A stretch of DNA of 64,000 nt from Terripilifer ovatus (GTDB lineage Bacteria > Pseudomonadota > Alphaproteobacteria > Rhizobiales > Beijerinckiaceae). The notes under the pieces were generated by a model, which saw only the letters and a list, made by a program, of their open reading frames with translations, did not search any database and had not been told where the DNA came from. Positions 35,287-44,360 of the stretch are shown in pieces. The translations under genes were made by a program, and so were the position numbers. The DNA lies in assembly GCA_029222685.1 (NCBI GenBank), contig JARHVB010000011.1:147510-211509 (forward strand), given 5' to 3'. Positions within the stretch are counted from its first letter, which is position 1; every line of letters starts with the position of its first letter.

Positions 35287-35907
35287 TTACGCCTTCAGGA
35301 TAACCTTCGATTCCACCGTCGAATCCGCCTTCAGCCGATACACCACCGGCACGCCAGTATCGAGCTCGATGCCGGTGATGGTTTTCGGCGTGGCGCGTTC
35401 CAGCACCATCAGCAGCGCGCGCAGCGAATTGCCGTGCGCGACGACGAGCGAGCTCTCGCCGCGCAGCACGCAAGGCAGGATTTCCTGGTTGTAATAGGGC
35501 AGGACGCGCGCCAGCGTGTCGCGCAGGCTTTCGCCGCCCGGCGGCGGCGTGTCGTAGGAGCGCCGCCAGATCATCACCTGTTCGTCGCCCCACTTCTGCG
35601 CCGCCTCGGCCTTGTTGAGGCCGGAGAGATCGCCGTAGTCGCGCTCGTTGAGCCGCGCATCGCGCGTTGTCGGCACCTCCGGCGCGCCCATCGCTTCAAG
35701 AGCGAGCGTCGTCGTGTGCTGGGCGCGTGACAACGCCGAGGTGAAGGCATGCTGGAATGTGACACCATGCGCCTTCAAGCGTTGGCCGGCAGCGATGGCT
35801 TCCTTGATGCCGACGTCAGTGAGGGCCGGGTCTTTCCAGCCGGTGAACAGGTTCTTGAGGTTCCATTCGCTCTGGCCGTGGCGCAGCAGGACGAGAATAC
35901 GATCCAT
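35287..35907 (-). CDS. gpmA: 2,3-bisphosphoglycerate-dependent phosphoglycerate mutase
   Basis: 206 aa glycolytic/gluconeogenic enzyme that interconverts 3- and 2-phosphoglycerate. The phospho-acceptor RHG motif is at [12 protein letters not shown] (H10), the acid-base region is [12 protein letters not shown], and the second His is in [13 protein letters not shown]. It is shorter than the E. coli enzyme (250 aa), as is usual for alphaproteobacterial forms. It lies downstream of dapB with a 34-base gap, a pairing conserved in this group. Confidence 0.96.
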   Translation of the reverse strand: MDRILVLLRHGQSEWNLKNLFTGWKDPALTDVGIKEAIAAGQRLKAHGVTFQHAFTSALSRAQHTTTLALEAMGAPEVPTTRDARLNERDYGDLSGLNKAEAAQKWGDEQVMIWRRSYDTPPPGGESLRDTLARVLPYYNQEILPCVLRGESSLVVAHGNSLRALLMVLERATPKTITGIELDTGVPVVYRLKADSTVESKVILKA

Positions 35908-35941
35908 TTCGGTTTCCTTGAGTGTTAGATGTCGGCAAGAC

Positions 35942-36757
35942 CTAAATATCGGAGAGGCCGAGCACGTCGGCCATGGAATAGTGTCCGGGCTTCTTGCCCT
36001 GGCCCCACAGCACGGCGCGCACCGCGCCGCGCGCGAAAATCCCGCGGTCCTCGGCCTTGTGGCTCAGGATCAGCCGTTCACCGGGACCGGCGAAGATGGC
36101 GTCATGATCGCCGACCACGGTGCCGCCGCGCAGGGAGGCAAAGCCGATATCGCCGTCCTTGCGCGCTCCGGTGTGGCCGTCGCGGCCGCGCGCCGAGACG
36201 TCGGCAAGCCTGACGCCGCGGCCGGCGGCGGCGGCCTCGCCCATCATCAGCGCCGTGCCTGACGGCGCATCGACCTTCATGCGGTGATGCATTTCGACGA
36301 TTTCCACGTCGTAATCCTCGCCCAATGTGGCGGCGACCTTTTTGACGAGCGCCGCCAGCAGGTTCACCCCAAGGCTCATATTGCCCGAGCGTATGATGAC
36401 AGCGTGACGCGACGCGGCGTCGATCTTCCCGATGTCCTGCGCCGACAGGCCTGTCGTGCCGATCACATGGACGATGCGCGCCTGCGCCGCCAGCCCGGCG
36501 AGCTGGACAGTCGAGACGGGGCTGGAGAAATCCACCACGCCGTCGGCCTTGACCAGCGTCTCCAGCGGATTGGCGGTGACCGCAACGCCGATCTCGCCGA
36601 TGCCTGCGAGCACGCCCGCGTCCTGGCCCAGCGCCTTCGAGCCGTCGTGCTCCAGAGCTCCGGCGAGGGTGGCGCCCTTTGTCGCGTGGATGATCTGCAC
36701 GAGCGTCCGCCCCATGCGCCCGGCAGCGCCGGCGACGACGAGCCGCATATCGCTCAT
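35942..36757 (-). CDS. dapB: 4-hydroxy-tetrahydrodipicolinate reductase
   Basis: 271 aa enzyme of lysine and diaminopimelate synthesis. The NAD(P) motif is [14 protein letters not shown] near the N-terminus, the cofactor loop is [13 protein letters not shown] and [11 protein letters not shown], the catalytic segment is [19 protein letters not shown] with the HH pair and Lys, and a late GEDYDVEI strand precedes it. I take the ATG at 36757, with GGAG ten bases upstream, over an in-frame start 24 bases further out. gpmA follows in the same direction. Confidence 0.96.
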   Translation of the reverse strand: MSDMRLVVAGAAGRMGRTLVQIIHATKGATLAGALEHDGSKALGQDAGVLAGIGEIGVAVTANPLETLVKADGVVDFSSPVSTVQLAGLAAQARIVHVIGTTGLSAQDIGKIDAASRHAVIIRSGNMSLGVNLLAALVKKVAATLGEDYDVEIVEMHHRMKVDAPSGTALMMGEAAAAGRGVRLADVSARGRDGHTGARKDGDIGFASLRGGTVVGDHDAIFAGPGERLILSHKAEDRGIFARGAVRAVLWGQGKKPGHYSMADVLGLSDI

Positions 36758-37058
36758 AGGATTCTCCAGAAAAGACCGCAAAACACTTCTTGGCGGCTCT
36801 ATAGCGAGGCAGCGGCAATTTGCATAGTTTGTCTGCCAGGGCCTGTCAGCGATGGCCGTCGCTTTGCCGCCCTGGCATCGGGTCCCACCCGCTTTTCAGG
36901 ATTTTTGCCCTGATTTACCCGACGTCCCGGCAGAAAACCGCTCCCCGTCACGATTTCGCAACAATCCCAGGCTAGCTACACCGTCGAGGTTGCAGATGGC
37001 GCTGGGCGCTGCATGCAACTGGACGCCGGGCCGGATGTACGCCCGGCGTTATTTGTTT
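36758..37058. other. Intergenic region between pyrF and dapB, with an orphan terminator-like hairpin
   Basis: Holds the dapB promoter (minus strand) and no supported protein gene. At 37023-37049 ACGCCGGGC and GCCCGGCGT form a nine-base stem, followed on the plus strand by TTATTTGTTTT and ending at the pyrF stop codon. The T-rich side is on the plus strand, where no gene precedes it, so it would end a plus-strand transcript such as a small RNA. It may instead be only the 3' hairpin of the pyrF mRNA. Confidence 0.5.
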
Positions 37059-37769
37059 TCAGGCGGCCGCCTGCTCGATTTCGGCCAGCAGAGCCTCAGC
37101 CGCCGCCTTCGGATCCTTGGCCTGGGTGACCGGCCGCCCGATCACCAGATAGTCGACGCCGGCGGCAATCGCCCGGCCGGGCGTCATCACCCGCTTCTGG
37201 TCCGCCAGTTCGAAGCCGCTCGGCCTGATGCCGGGTGTCACCAGCAGAACATCCGGGCCGACGATCGGACGCAATGCCTCGGCTTCCTCGGCCGACAGCA
37301 CGATCCCGTCGATGCCGCATTCCCGCGCCTGCAGCGAGCGTTTGATCACGAGGTCGCGCACGCTGAGCGCGAAGCCTGCCTCGCGCAGGTCGGCATCGTC
37401 GTAGCTCGTCAGCACCGTCACGGCCAGGAGCCTCAGCTTGGAGCCTCCAAGGCCTGCGACAGCGGCCCGCATGGTCTGTTGATAAGCATGGACCGTCAAA
37501 AAGGTCGCCCCCAGCTCGGCCACCTGCGCCGTGGCACGGGTGACCGTGTTGGGGATGTCGTGCAGCTTGAGATCGAGAAAGACCTTCTTGCCTTCGCGCA
37601 CCAGTTCCCGCGCCAGCGGCAGGCCGCCGCTATAGGTCAATTCCATGCCGATTTTGTAGAAGCTGACCGTGTCGCCCAGTCCATCCACCATGGCGCGGGC
37701 CTCTTTCACCGACGGCAGATCGAGGGCGACGATCATCCGGTCGCGGGGCGAAATGGCGGAGGCAAGCAT
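37059..37769 (-). CDS. pyrF: Orotidine 5'-phosphate decarboxylase
   Basis: 236 aa, last step of de novo UMP synthesis. The catalytic Lys-Asp array is in [15 protein letters not shown]. Strand 1 is [13 protein letters not shown], the phosphate loop is [10 protein letters not shown], and the C-terminal strand is [17 protein letters not shown]. It belongs to the short bacterial group 1 type. AAGGATTCC precedes the ATG. The methyltransferase gene upstream ends 70 bases before it on the same strand. Confidence 0.97.
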   Translation of the reverse strand: MLASAISPRDRMIVALDLPSVKEARAMVDGLGDTVSFYKIGMELTYSGGLPLARELVREGKKVFLDLKLHDIPNTVTRATAQVAELGATFLTVHAYQQTMRAAVAGLGGSKLRLLAVTVLTSYDDADLREAGFALSVRDLVIKRSLQARECGIDGIVLSAEEAEALRPIVGPDVLLVTPGIRPSGFELADQKRVMTPGRAIAAGVDYLVIGRPVTQAKDPKAAAEALLAEIEQAAA

Positions 37770-37839
37770 GCGGGAATCCTTCGGCGGGAGACGCGCTGTC
37801 CTAACCTATAAAAGGCGTTCGTGCACGGTCGGGAAAACG

Positions 37840-38727
37840 TCAGCGCACCTTGCGCTTGCCGTCGCCCAGCTTGCGCAGCAGCGCCATGGCTGGGCGAATC
37901 GCCGGCTCATCGCGCATCCGCGAGGTCTGACGCTCGATATCAAGCCGCATCCGGTCCTTGGCGAGACGGATTTCGGTCTCGATTCGGTCGCGCGTGTCGA
38001 GAATTTCGTCCTTCACCCGGTCGGTGCCTTCGCGGATTTTCAGCATCAACTGTTCCGCCGGGCTCTTGCGGGCGATGCGCACCGACAGCGCCGGCTTGTA
38101 AATCCAGACGCGGGCTGGGGGAATGTTCAGCCACACCGGCTGCGAGGCCTCTGCGTCGAACGCCACGGGCGCGACGCCGCTCTTCGGCCGGCGCGGAATC
38201 GGCGAAACCATGCCGTAGGTGAACTGCACGAAGCGTCCGCCGACGCCCAGCATGCCGAAGGCGTCGCGCAGCAGGGCGCAGCGATCGGGCTCGGGCCGGT
38301 TAAGCAGCGGCAGGCTCGAGACGACGGCGGCGATCGGACCATCGATCAGGCCGTCGAGCGTGTCGCCGAGATTATAGGCATCGCCCTGAATGACGGTGGC
38401 GCCCGGAAAACGCCGCTCGAGCAGGCGGCAGAAGGCCGGATCATATTCGACCAGAATCAGACGATCGGGCGAAATGCCGTGCTGGATCAACGCCTGCGTC
38501 ACCGGGCCGGTACCCGGCCCGAGTTCGATCACCTTGCCCTTGACGGCGGGATCGACATAGCGCGCCATGGTGCGTGCAAGAAATTTGCCTGACGGTGAAA
38601 CAGCGCCGGTGCTGCCCGGATTTTCAAGCCAGGCCTTGATGAAGCGCGCTTCATCGGAGAACCGCTCCTGCAGCGTTCCTTTGGACCTGGCACGCGGTCC
38701 GCGCTCGTGATGATGTTCTTGACGCAA
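37840..38727 (-). CDS. PmtA-like phospholipid N-methyltransferase with extended tail
   Basis: 295 aa SAM-dependent methyltransferase. FIKAWLENPGSTGAVSPSG is the entry helix typical of rhizobial phosphatidylethanolamine N-methyltransferase, VIELGPGTGPVTQALI (near residue 68) binds SAM, and SSLPLLNRP is the post-IV motif. Classical PmtA ends near 200 residues; this protein has about 95 more, rich in charged residues (IREGTDRVKDEILDTRDRIE), predicted to be helical or coiled coil. The reading frame has no ATG before the conserved part; a TTG at 38727 is the most likely start. Synthesis of methylated membrane lipids (phosphatidylcholine route) is the family role. Confidence 0.75.
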   Translation of the reverse strand: MRQEHHHERGPRARSKGTLQERFSDEARFIKAWLENPGSTGAVSPSGKFLARTMARYVDPAVKGKVIELGPGTGPVTQALIQHGISPDRLILVEYDPAFCRLLERRFPGATVIQGDAYNLGDTLDGLIDGPIAAVVSSLPLLNRPEPDRCALLRDAFGMLGVGGRFVQFTYGMVSPIPRRPKSGVAPVAFDAEASQPVWLNIPPARVWIYKPALSVRIARKSPAEQLMLKIREGTDRVKDEILDTRDRIETEIRLAKDRMRLDIERQTSRMRDEPAIRPAMALLRKLGDGKRKVR

Positions 38728-38831
38728 AATGACCCCGGGGCCCCGCCCATGTGCAATCGGCGCTATAAGTCGCTCACAATTGCGGCTACGTCAAGAAACC
38801 TTCGCAATCGCAAATTTCATCAGGAGTACAA

Positions 38832-38966
38832 ATGCTTATAGGTAGAAACGATGTCCACGGAGGCGACCGGCTTTACAATCCCTCTGCGCCGGATGACGTT
38901 CGCGCCCGGATTTTGAGCAAACGGCCAGGGGAATCGGTATGGAATCCTACGATGTTGCAGTCATAG
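38832..38966 (+). CDS. Possible 44-residue leader ORF upstream of the flavoprotein gene
   Basis: An ATG preceded by AGGAG at ideal spacing opens a 44-codon frame (begins MLIGRNDVHGGDRLYNPSAP, ends NPTMLQS) that overlaps the next gene start by 28 bases in another frame. It has no recognised domain. It may be a translated leader coupling to the flavoprotein gene or may not be expressed; nothing but the ribosome-binding site and its position supports it. Confidence 0.3.
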   Translation: MLIGRNDVHGGDRLYNPSAPDDVRARILSKRPGESVWNPTMLQS

Positions 38967-39856
38967 GGGCTGGTCTGGCGGGCCTTTCGGCCGCCATGTG
39001 CGCCGCCCGCTACGGGCTGAAGACGGTCGTGATCGACCGCATGGGCGCTGGCGGCCAGATCGTCACCGCCACCAGCATCGAGAATCTGCCGGGTCTCCCC
39101 CAGGCCGTGTCGGGCTATGAACTGGGGCCGCAGGTCTTCGAACAGGCCGAGGCGGCGGGCGCCGAATTCCGCATCGATACGATCGAGGCGATTTCCGCCG
39201 ACGGCGACAAAATCGCCATCATCTGCGCCGGCGAAACCATTGCTGCGAAAGCCCTGATCGTGGCGCTCGGCTCTTCGCCCCGCATGCTCGGCGTGCCGGG
39301 CGAGGCGGAATTCGCCGGCAAGGGGGTCTCCCATTGCGCCTCCTGCGATGCGCCGCTGTTTGCCGGCAAGCCGGTCATCGTCGTCGGCGGTGGCGATACC
39401 GCGCTCGATGAAGCGCTGGTTCTGGCGGAACGCTCGCAATCCGTGCTCATCGTCACCCACGGGCCGCAATTGCGCGCGCAGGCGACGCTGATAGCGCGGG
39501 CAAAATCCTTGCCCAATATCGAGATACGGTTTGAAACCGCCGTTGAGGAAGTGGCGGGCGACGTCGGCGTCACGCATGTCGTCCTGCGCGATCTCAAGAG
39601 CGGCCTGACCTCGCAGGCGCCATGCGATGGCATTTTCGTCTGCATAGGCACCACGCCCAACAGTGAATTGCTGCGCGGCGTCGTCGATCTCGACGCAGAT
39701 GGGCGGATTTCGACCGACATCATGATGCGCACGTCGGTGCCCACGATTTTCGCGGCGGGCGACATCAGAACCCATTCCGTGGGCCTGCTGGCGGCCTGTG
39801 CCGGCGATGGCGCGACGGCGGCGACCGCCGCCTGGCGCGCCATAACCGGCCGATAG
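38939..39856 (+). CDS. Thioredoxin-reductase-like FAD oxidoreductase
   Basis: 305 aa flavoprotein with the two-dinucleotide-domain layout of TrxB. The FAD motif is VIGAGLAGLSAA (GxGxxG from residue 10), the redox pair is C133-A-S-C136 (SHCASCDAPL), the NADPH motif is VVGGGDTALDEA, and the closing FAD contact is IFAAGDIRT. Unlike a housekeeping TrxB it is paired with a UGSC-like thiol protein gene 74 bases downstream. It probably reduces a dithiol in that partner or a shared carrier. AGGGGAATCGGT precedes the start. Confidence 0.88.
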   Translation: MESYDVAVIGAGLAGLSAAMCAARYGLKTVVIDRMGAGGQIVTATSIENLPGLPQAVSGYELGPQVFEQAEAAGAEFRIDTIEAISADGDKIAIICAGETIAAKALIVALGSSPRMLGVPGEAEFAGKGVSHCASCDAPLFAGKPVIVVGGGDTALDEALVLAERSQSVLIVTHGPQLRAQATLIARAKSLPNIEIRFETAVEEVAGDVGVTHVVLRDLKSGLTSQAPCDGIFVCIGTTPNSELLRGVVDLDADGRISTDIMMRTSVPTIFAAGDIRTHSVGLLAACAGDGATAATAAWRAITGR

Positions 39857-39930
39857 ACTGTGCGCGTGGCCCGGAAATGATATAGCCTGTGGATCGAAGC
39901 CGTTCGCCGATTGCGAAGCGGGAGGACAAA

Positions 39931-41589
39931 ATGCTCGACAAGGTTTCCGCGCAGAACGCGGCCAAAATCACCGTCATGAATCCGGTCGGCTATCCGCCGA
40001 AGGTGACGCGCAAGACCGCGGCGCCGCGCCTCAGCACGCTCGACGGCAAGACCATCTATCTCGTCGATTGCCGCTTCGATGATTCCATCGAACTGCTGAA
40101 ACAGGTCGAAATCTGGTTCAAGACGCATATGCCGAGCGTCACGACGAAGCTCGTCAGCCTGTCGCATTATTACGGCCACGACGATCCCAAGACCTGGGAA
40201 GAGATCAAGGCCAATGGCGACGCGGCGATCATCGGCGTCGGCCATTGCAGCACCTGCGCGCCGGCGGTCGCCACCCATGCGATCAATCTCGACACGAAAT
40301 ACGGCGTGCCGACGGTTGCAATGCATACCGATAAATTCGACAAGGTCGTGCGCTCGGTCGCAAAAATGGCCGGCCTCGCCAATGCGCCCTGTGTGTTCGT
40401 GCCGCAACCGGTGATGGGCAAGAGCGCGGTTGAACTCGCGGCCTATGTGAACGGCAAGGACCCGATCCTCGGCCAGCCGGTGATGCAGGGCATTATCGAA
40501 AGCCTGACGCGTGGACTGGCGGCGGAAGTGGCGCCTGCCGACCGTTCGACGCCGCGCCTCGTCGATCCCGACACCGAGGACAATCTGCATCAACTGTTCC
40601 TCGACAACAACTGGACCGACAAACTGCCGATCGTGCTGCCGACGCAGGAGCGCGTCGCCGCCATGCTGGCGCACACCAGCCGCAAGCCCGATGAAGTTGT
40701 CGGCCGCATGCAGCCGACGATGAACCGCGGCCTGTGGGAATATACGGTCGAGAAGGTCGCCGTGAACGCGGTGATGGCCGGCGCCAGGCCGGAATATTTC
40801 CCGGTCATCCTCGCGCTCGCTGCGTCCGGCGTATCGGCGCGTGGCTCCACCTCGAGTTCGGCCTCGGCCATGGTCGTCGTCAACGGGCCCGTCCGTCACG
40901 AAATCGGCATGAACTGCGGCATCGGCGCCATGGGGCCCTACAACCATGCCAACGCCACCATAGGCCGCGCCTACGGCCTGCTGTCGCAGAACCTGCAGGG
41001 CGGCTCGGTGCCGGGCGAAACCTTCATGGGCTCGATCGGCAACAACTATACCTACAACAACATTACCTTCGCCGAGAACGAGGAGCGCAGTCCGTGGGAG
41101 CCGCTGCATGTGCAGAAAGGTTTTCGTCCCGAGCAGAGCTCGGTGACGATTTTCTATGGTTGCCGCTCGACAACGTTCTCGCTCGGCCTGCGCGAAAAGC
41201 ACTGGCAGGAGCACGTGCGTGACATGCTGCGCGGCACCGATGCCATCACAGGTCCGGTGCTGCTGCTCGATCCGATCACCGCGCGCCAGTTCATCGACCG
41301 CGGCGGTTTCGACACCAAGCAGAAGCTGATCCGCTGGATATGGGAAAATGCCACCATGCCGTCGGCGCGCTACTGGGATCTGCAGCTCGTGCAGAACTAC
41401 CGCTATCCGCGCGCCACCTACGGCGAGGAGCCCCTGGCGACCAAGCTGAAGGCCGCACCCGACGAGGACATCAACGTCTTCGAGGAGAAGGACGTGAATG
41501 TCGTGGTCGTCGGCGGCGAAGCCAATGGCTACTGGCAGATCATGGGCGCGAATGAACGCGCCATCGTGTCGATCGACGACTGGCGGTGA
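39931..41589 (+). CDS. UGSC-like thiol protein fused to a DGLPVVPPT-type domain
   Basis: 552 aa. GGGAGG seven bases upstream supports the ATG at 39931. Residues about 33-175 resemble the UGSC (seleno)protein family: LDGKTIYLVDCRFDDS, then IIGVGHCSTCAPA, where C106-S-T-C109 aligns with the Sec-Gly-Ser-Cys motif and Cys replaces Sec, then GVPTVAMHTDKF. From about 225 a second domain reads KLPIVLPTQERVAAMLA, EKVAVNAVMAGARPEYFPVI, VVVNGPVRHEIGMNCG, NATIGRA and FAENEERSPWEPLHV. I know this second type only as a conserved uncharacterised family found near UGSC proteins. The enzymatic role is unknown; redox chemistry at the dithiol with the upstream flavoprotein is inferred. Confidence 0.8.
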   Translation: MLDKVSAQNAAKITVMNPVGYPPKVTRKTAAPRLSTLDGKTIYLVDCRFDDSIELLKQVEIWFKTHMPSVTTKLVSLSHYYGHDDPKTWEEIKANGDAAIIGVGHCSTCAPAVATHAINLDTKYGVPTVAMHTDKFDKVVRSVAKMAGLANAPCVFVPQPVMGKSAVELAAYVNGKDPILGQPVMQGIIESLTRGLAAEVAPADRSTPRLVDPDTEDNLHQLFLDNNWTDKLPIVLPTQERVAAMLAHTSRKPDEVVGRMQPTMNRGLWEYTVEKVAVNAVMAGARPEYFPVILALAASGVSARGSTSSSASAMVVVNGPVRHEIGMNCGIGAMGPYNHANATIGRAYGLLSQNLQGGSVPGETFMGSIGNNYTYNNITFAENEERSPWEPLHVQKGFRPEQSSVTIFYGCRSTTFSLGLREKHWQEHVRDMLRGTDAITGPVLLLDPITARQFIDRGGFDTKQKLIRWIWENATMPSARYWDLQLVQNYRYPRATYGEEPLATKLKAAPDEDINVFEEKDVNVVVVGGEANGYWQIMGANERAIVSIDDWR

Positions 41590-41616
41590 GTTTTAGAGCA
41601 TTACAAGCTGTACCAC

Positions 41617-41758
41617 GTCATGCCCGGCCTTGTGCCGGGCACCCACGCCGGGACGTTGGGATGCGTTTCAAGAAAGAGCTGCAACAGAGCCGCCATCTTC
41701 ATTTTCGAACGTTATCCGCACTCACGGCGTGGATGCCCGCGACAAGCGCGGGCATGAC
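41617..41758. repeat. Intergenic inverted repeat, GTCATGCCCGG variant
   Basis: CGTCATGCCCGGCC at the left and GGGCATGACG at the right, with inner arms GCACCCACGCCGGG and CGGCGTGGATGCCCG. The central part (AAAGAGCTGCAACAGAGC) is unpaired. It lies between convergent genes, and the element itself looks related to the GTCATTCCCG family. Confidence 0.72.
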
Positions 41759-41788
41759 GGCTAGATGGCTCGACGACCTCTAACCTGA

Positions 41789-42838
41789 CTACTTATACAA
41801 CCGCTTCGCCGCCGCCAGGCCTTCATCCTGCCGCCGCCAGTCGGTGGTGCCGAGCAGTTTCGGATTGGCATAGGCGCGCAGCTCCGCCGGCACTTTTTCC
41901 TCGATGCCGTTGCGCACGAAACCATGGCCGCCGCGCGCCCAGATCAATTGCGCCTCTTCCGACATCATGAAGTCGATCAGCAGCAGCGCGGCGTTTGGCC
42001 GCGGCGCGTTGCGCATCAGGACCGCGCCATAGAGCACATAGGGCGCGCCTTCCGCCATCGGCAGCACCTTCACCGGCAGGCCCTTCAGATTGTTGACGTC
42101 GGGAAAGATGAACGGGATGAACATGGCGAACTCACCGCGCGCCACGCGCCGGCCCGCTTCGCGTTGATCGCGCGTGAATACCGGCTCCTGCGCGGCCATG
42201 GCCTGCTGGTATTTCTCGCCAAGCCCCAGAAACATCGTGGTGTAAAACCACAGATAGCCGCCGCCGATGGCGCGTGTGTCATCGGAAAGAATGCGGCCTT
42301 TCCATTTCGGATCGGCGAGATCGGCCCAGCTTTTGGGCTCATCCTGCGGCTTGACGAGCGACGTGTTGATGAGCACGCCGTAGTTGAGGATCATCGAGGG
42401 CGCGAACAGATCGTTGGCCTTGAACGGCGCGCGGACATCCTTCGCATTTGGCGTCAGGGCATGACGGGCGAAGACGCCGTCCTCCTTGTCGATGACGGCG
42501 GCCTGGCCGTCGGACGTGAAGCTGACATCGGCAATAAACCGGCCTGCCGCCTGTTCGACCCTGGTGCGCTCGCGTAACTCGCTGGCCCGCGCTTCGAGCG
42601 ATTCCACCGCAATGCCATAGCGCGTGGTAAATGCCTGCAGGATCGCCTTCTGCAGCGGATTGCCCACATGCGCCGTGTAATAGACGACCTTGCCTTCGGC
42701 TTTTCCGGCAGCGACGATCTTGTTCCAGTCCTCGCTCGAGGTTGTCGTCTGCGCCGATGCGCCTGTAACAGCCAGCAGTACGGCGGCGAAAGCGAGCCCT
42801 GTCGTCAGGATTCCAAGCGTCTTGGTTGTTCTGCTCAT
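41789..42838 (-). CDS. Extracellular solute-binding protein, iron/spermidine ABC type
   Basis: 349 aa type-2 periplasmic binding protein with signal peptide (LAVTGASAQ cleavage region). The mature protein starts DWNKIVAAGKAEGKVVYYTAH and has TRYGIAVESLEA, SWADLADPKWKGRILSDD and the hinge segment LLLIDFMMSEEAQ, typical of FbpA/AfuA-type proteins that bind Fe(III) or organic anions. Permease and ATPase genes are not adjacent. An NMT1-type binding protein gene ends 32 bases upstream on the same strand, so two binding proteins are probably co-transcribed. Confidence 0.9.
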   Translation of the reverse strand: MSRTTKTLGILTTGLAFAAVLLAVTGASAQTTTSSEDWNKIVAAGKAEGKVVYYTAHVGNPLQKAILQAFTTRYGIAVESLEARASELRERTRVEQAAGRFIADVSFTSDGQAAVIDKEDGVFARHALTPNAKDVRAPFKANDLFAPSMILNYGVLINTSLVKPQDEPKSWADLADPKWKGRILSDDTRAIGGGYLWFYTTMFLGLGEKYQQAMAAQEPVFTRDQREAGRRVARGEFAMFIPFIFPDVNNLKGLPVKVLPMAEGAPYVLYGAVLMRNAPRPNAALLLIDFMMSEEAQLIWARGGHGFVRNGIEEKVPAELRAYANPKLLGTTDWRRQDEGLAAAKRLYK

Positions 42839-42869
42839 AAGTCTGTTTCCATCCTCACTAAATGTGGCG

Positions 42870-43856
42870 TCACTGCAGGCCGGCCGCTTGCAGGTATTGC
42901 AGGTCGACGAAGCGCGACGCGTCGGGCAGGGGTGCGGTCAATTCGCCGCTTTGCCCGAGAAGCTCTATCACTTTCGCCATGCCGTTCATGTTGATTTCCG
43001 CCTGCCGTGGCAGCACGCCGCGATAGGGCTCGTAATAGAAGACCAACATCTGGTGGGCGATGTCGCTTGTGGCGCCCGTCAACTCGGAAATAAAGCCCGC
43101 GGTTTCGTCTCGGTTGGCGAGATCGGCCGCGAATTTATAAGCAGCGCCGAAGGCGCGCGCCAGGCGCAGCACCGTGTCGCGGTTCTGCACCGCCCAGGCG
43201 CGCCGCGCCGCGATGACGCTGAATTGCAGGACGGGCATCACTTCGAGAGAATCCCCGAGTTTGCGAAAGCCTTTCTGCACGAAGACGATGTCATCGGGCT
43301 GGCCGAGCGGCACGGCGTCGCATTCGCCGCTGCTGAGACAGGTCGCGCGGATCGGCGTGCCGATGAGTTGTTTCGTTCTGAAGGCCGCTTCCTTCAACCC
43401 GTGTTTCGCCAGCAGCATGCGCGAGGCGATGGAAATCGTATCCTGCGGCAGCGATATGCCCACTATCTTGCCTTGCAGTGCGGTATAGTCGGCAATGTCA
43501 GGTTTGGCGATCAGGCTGAAGATCGAATTCGCCGGCGCGCCGATCACGCCGACAGCGTCGGACCCCTTGAGCACGCCTTGCACCAGGTAAGGCGTCGCCG
43601 TTTGGCTGATATCGACGACATTCTTGTCGAGCCCGTCGATCATGTGATGAACGCCGGGCAGCGGTATCACTTTAACGTCGAGACCCTCGCGTGTGAAAAA
43701 GCCTTTTCGCTGGGCTGTATGCAGCGCCAGCGACGACATGCTGCGCACCGAACTCTCAATCTGTCCGTAGCGCACCTGGATTGTCTGCGCGGAAGCGGCA
43801 TATGCCTGCCAGGCCAATAGGGATGCAGCCAAAGCCATGATTGCGGATCGCTGCAT
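42870..43856 (-). CDS. NMT1/THI5-like ABC substrate-binding protein
   Basis: 328 aa with signal peptide (SLLAWQAYAASAQ). It shows the NMT1/SsuA-type layout: LALHTAQRKGFFTREGLDVKV, then VDISQTATPYLVQGVLKG and LQGKIVGISLPQDTISIASR, then TCLSSGECDAVPLGQPDD. Such proteins feed taurine, nitrate, thiamine-precursor or aromatic-acid ABC importers. No transporter subunits are next to it; the following gene encodes another binding protein. Confidence 0.88.
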   Translation of the reverse strand: MQRSAIMALAASLLAWQAYAASAQTIQVRYGQIESSVRSMSSLALHTAQRKGFFTREGLDVKVIPLPGVHHMIDGLDKNVVDISQTATPYLVQGVLKGSDAVGVIGAPANSIFSLIAKPDIADYTALQGKIVGISLPQDTISIASRMLLAKHGLKEAAFRTKQLIGTPIRATCLSSGECDAVPLGQPDDIVFVQKGFRKLGDSLEVMPVLQFSVIAARRAWAVQNRDTVLRLARAFGAAYKFAADLANRDETAGFISELTGATSDIAHQMLVFYYEPYRGVLPRQAEINMNGMAKVIELLGQSGELTAPLPDASRFVDLQYLQAAGLQ

Positions 43857-43946
43857 GTTCCGTCCCCCCTTTGGCGGCGCGTTTTGCCGCCTGCCGGACT
43901 GATCCTAATCTGGAATAGGGCCGATTGAACAGGCGTCGGGTCTTGC

Positions 43947-44360
43947 CTAGACCGCCAGCGGAAAAGCATCCGCCACATGGCTCGGCCAGGTGCGCGGCGC
44001 AAAGAAGATGGCGTCGCCGCGCAAGGTTCTGTCCATGGCCCAGGGATTGCGCGCCAGCCACAACCGTACGGCGTGGGAAATCCGGCGGTGCTTCTGCAGG
44101 GTGATGCTCTCGCCAGCCAGCGCCAGTGTCGGCCGCGCCTTCACCTCGACAAAGATGACGAGTGAACCGCGCCGGGCGATGATGTCGATTTCGCCGCCGG
44201 GAACCTTGTATCTCATTGCCAGCACGCGCCAGCCCTTGCAGCGCAGATAATAGGCGGCGAGCGTCTCCGCCCGCAGGCCGAAAGCATTGGCGCGCAGACG
44301 CTTGTCGCGAACACGCTTGTCGCGATCTGGATCGTTGCCGGCGGAGGCGCCGTTGCTCAC
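43947..44360 (-). CDS. yraN: YraN family protein (UPF0102), endonuclease-like fold
   Basis: 137 aa. Carries the family core AETLAAYYLRCKGWRVLAMRYK and GGEIDIIARRGSLVIFVEVKAR, a PD-(D/E)xK-type active-site layout (E, D and ExK), predicted to act on nucleic acids but not characterised biochemically in detail. It starts at a GTG inside the rsmI stop (GTGA overlap), so the two are coupled. The rsmI-yraN neighbourhood opposite lpoA is the same as in enteric bacteria. Confidence 0.92.
   Translation of the reverse strand: MSNGASAGNDPDRDKRVRDKRLRANAFGLRAETLAAYYLRCKGWRVLAMRYKVPGGEIDIIARRGSLVIFVEVKARPTLALAGESITLQKHRRISHAVRLWLARNPWAMDRTLRGDAIFFAPRTWPSHVADAFPLAV

Noticed and set aside
39115..41214. 699-codon open frame on the minus strand across the flavoprotein and UGSC-like genes
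   Set aside because: Composition is that of a shadow frame (rich in Arg, His, Asp), with no domain and no ribosome-binding site; the plus-strand proteins are convincing.
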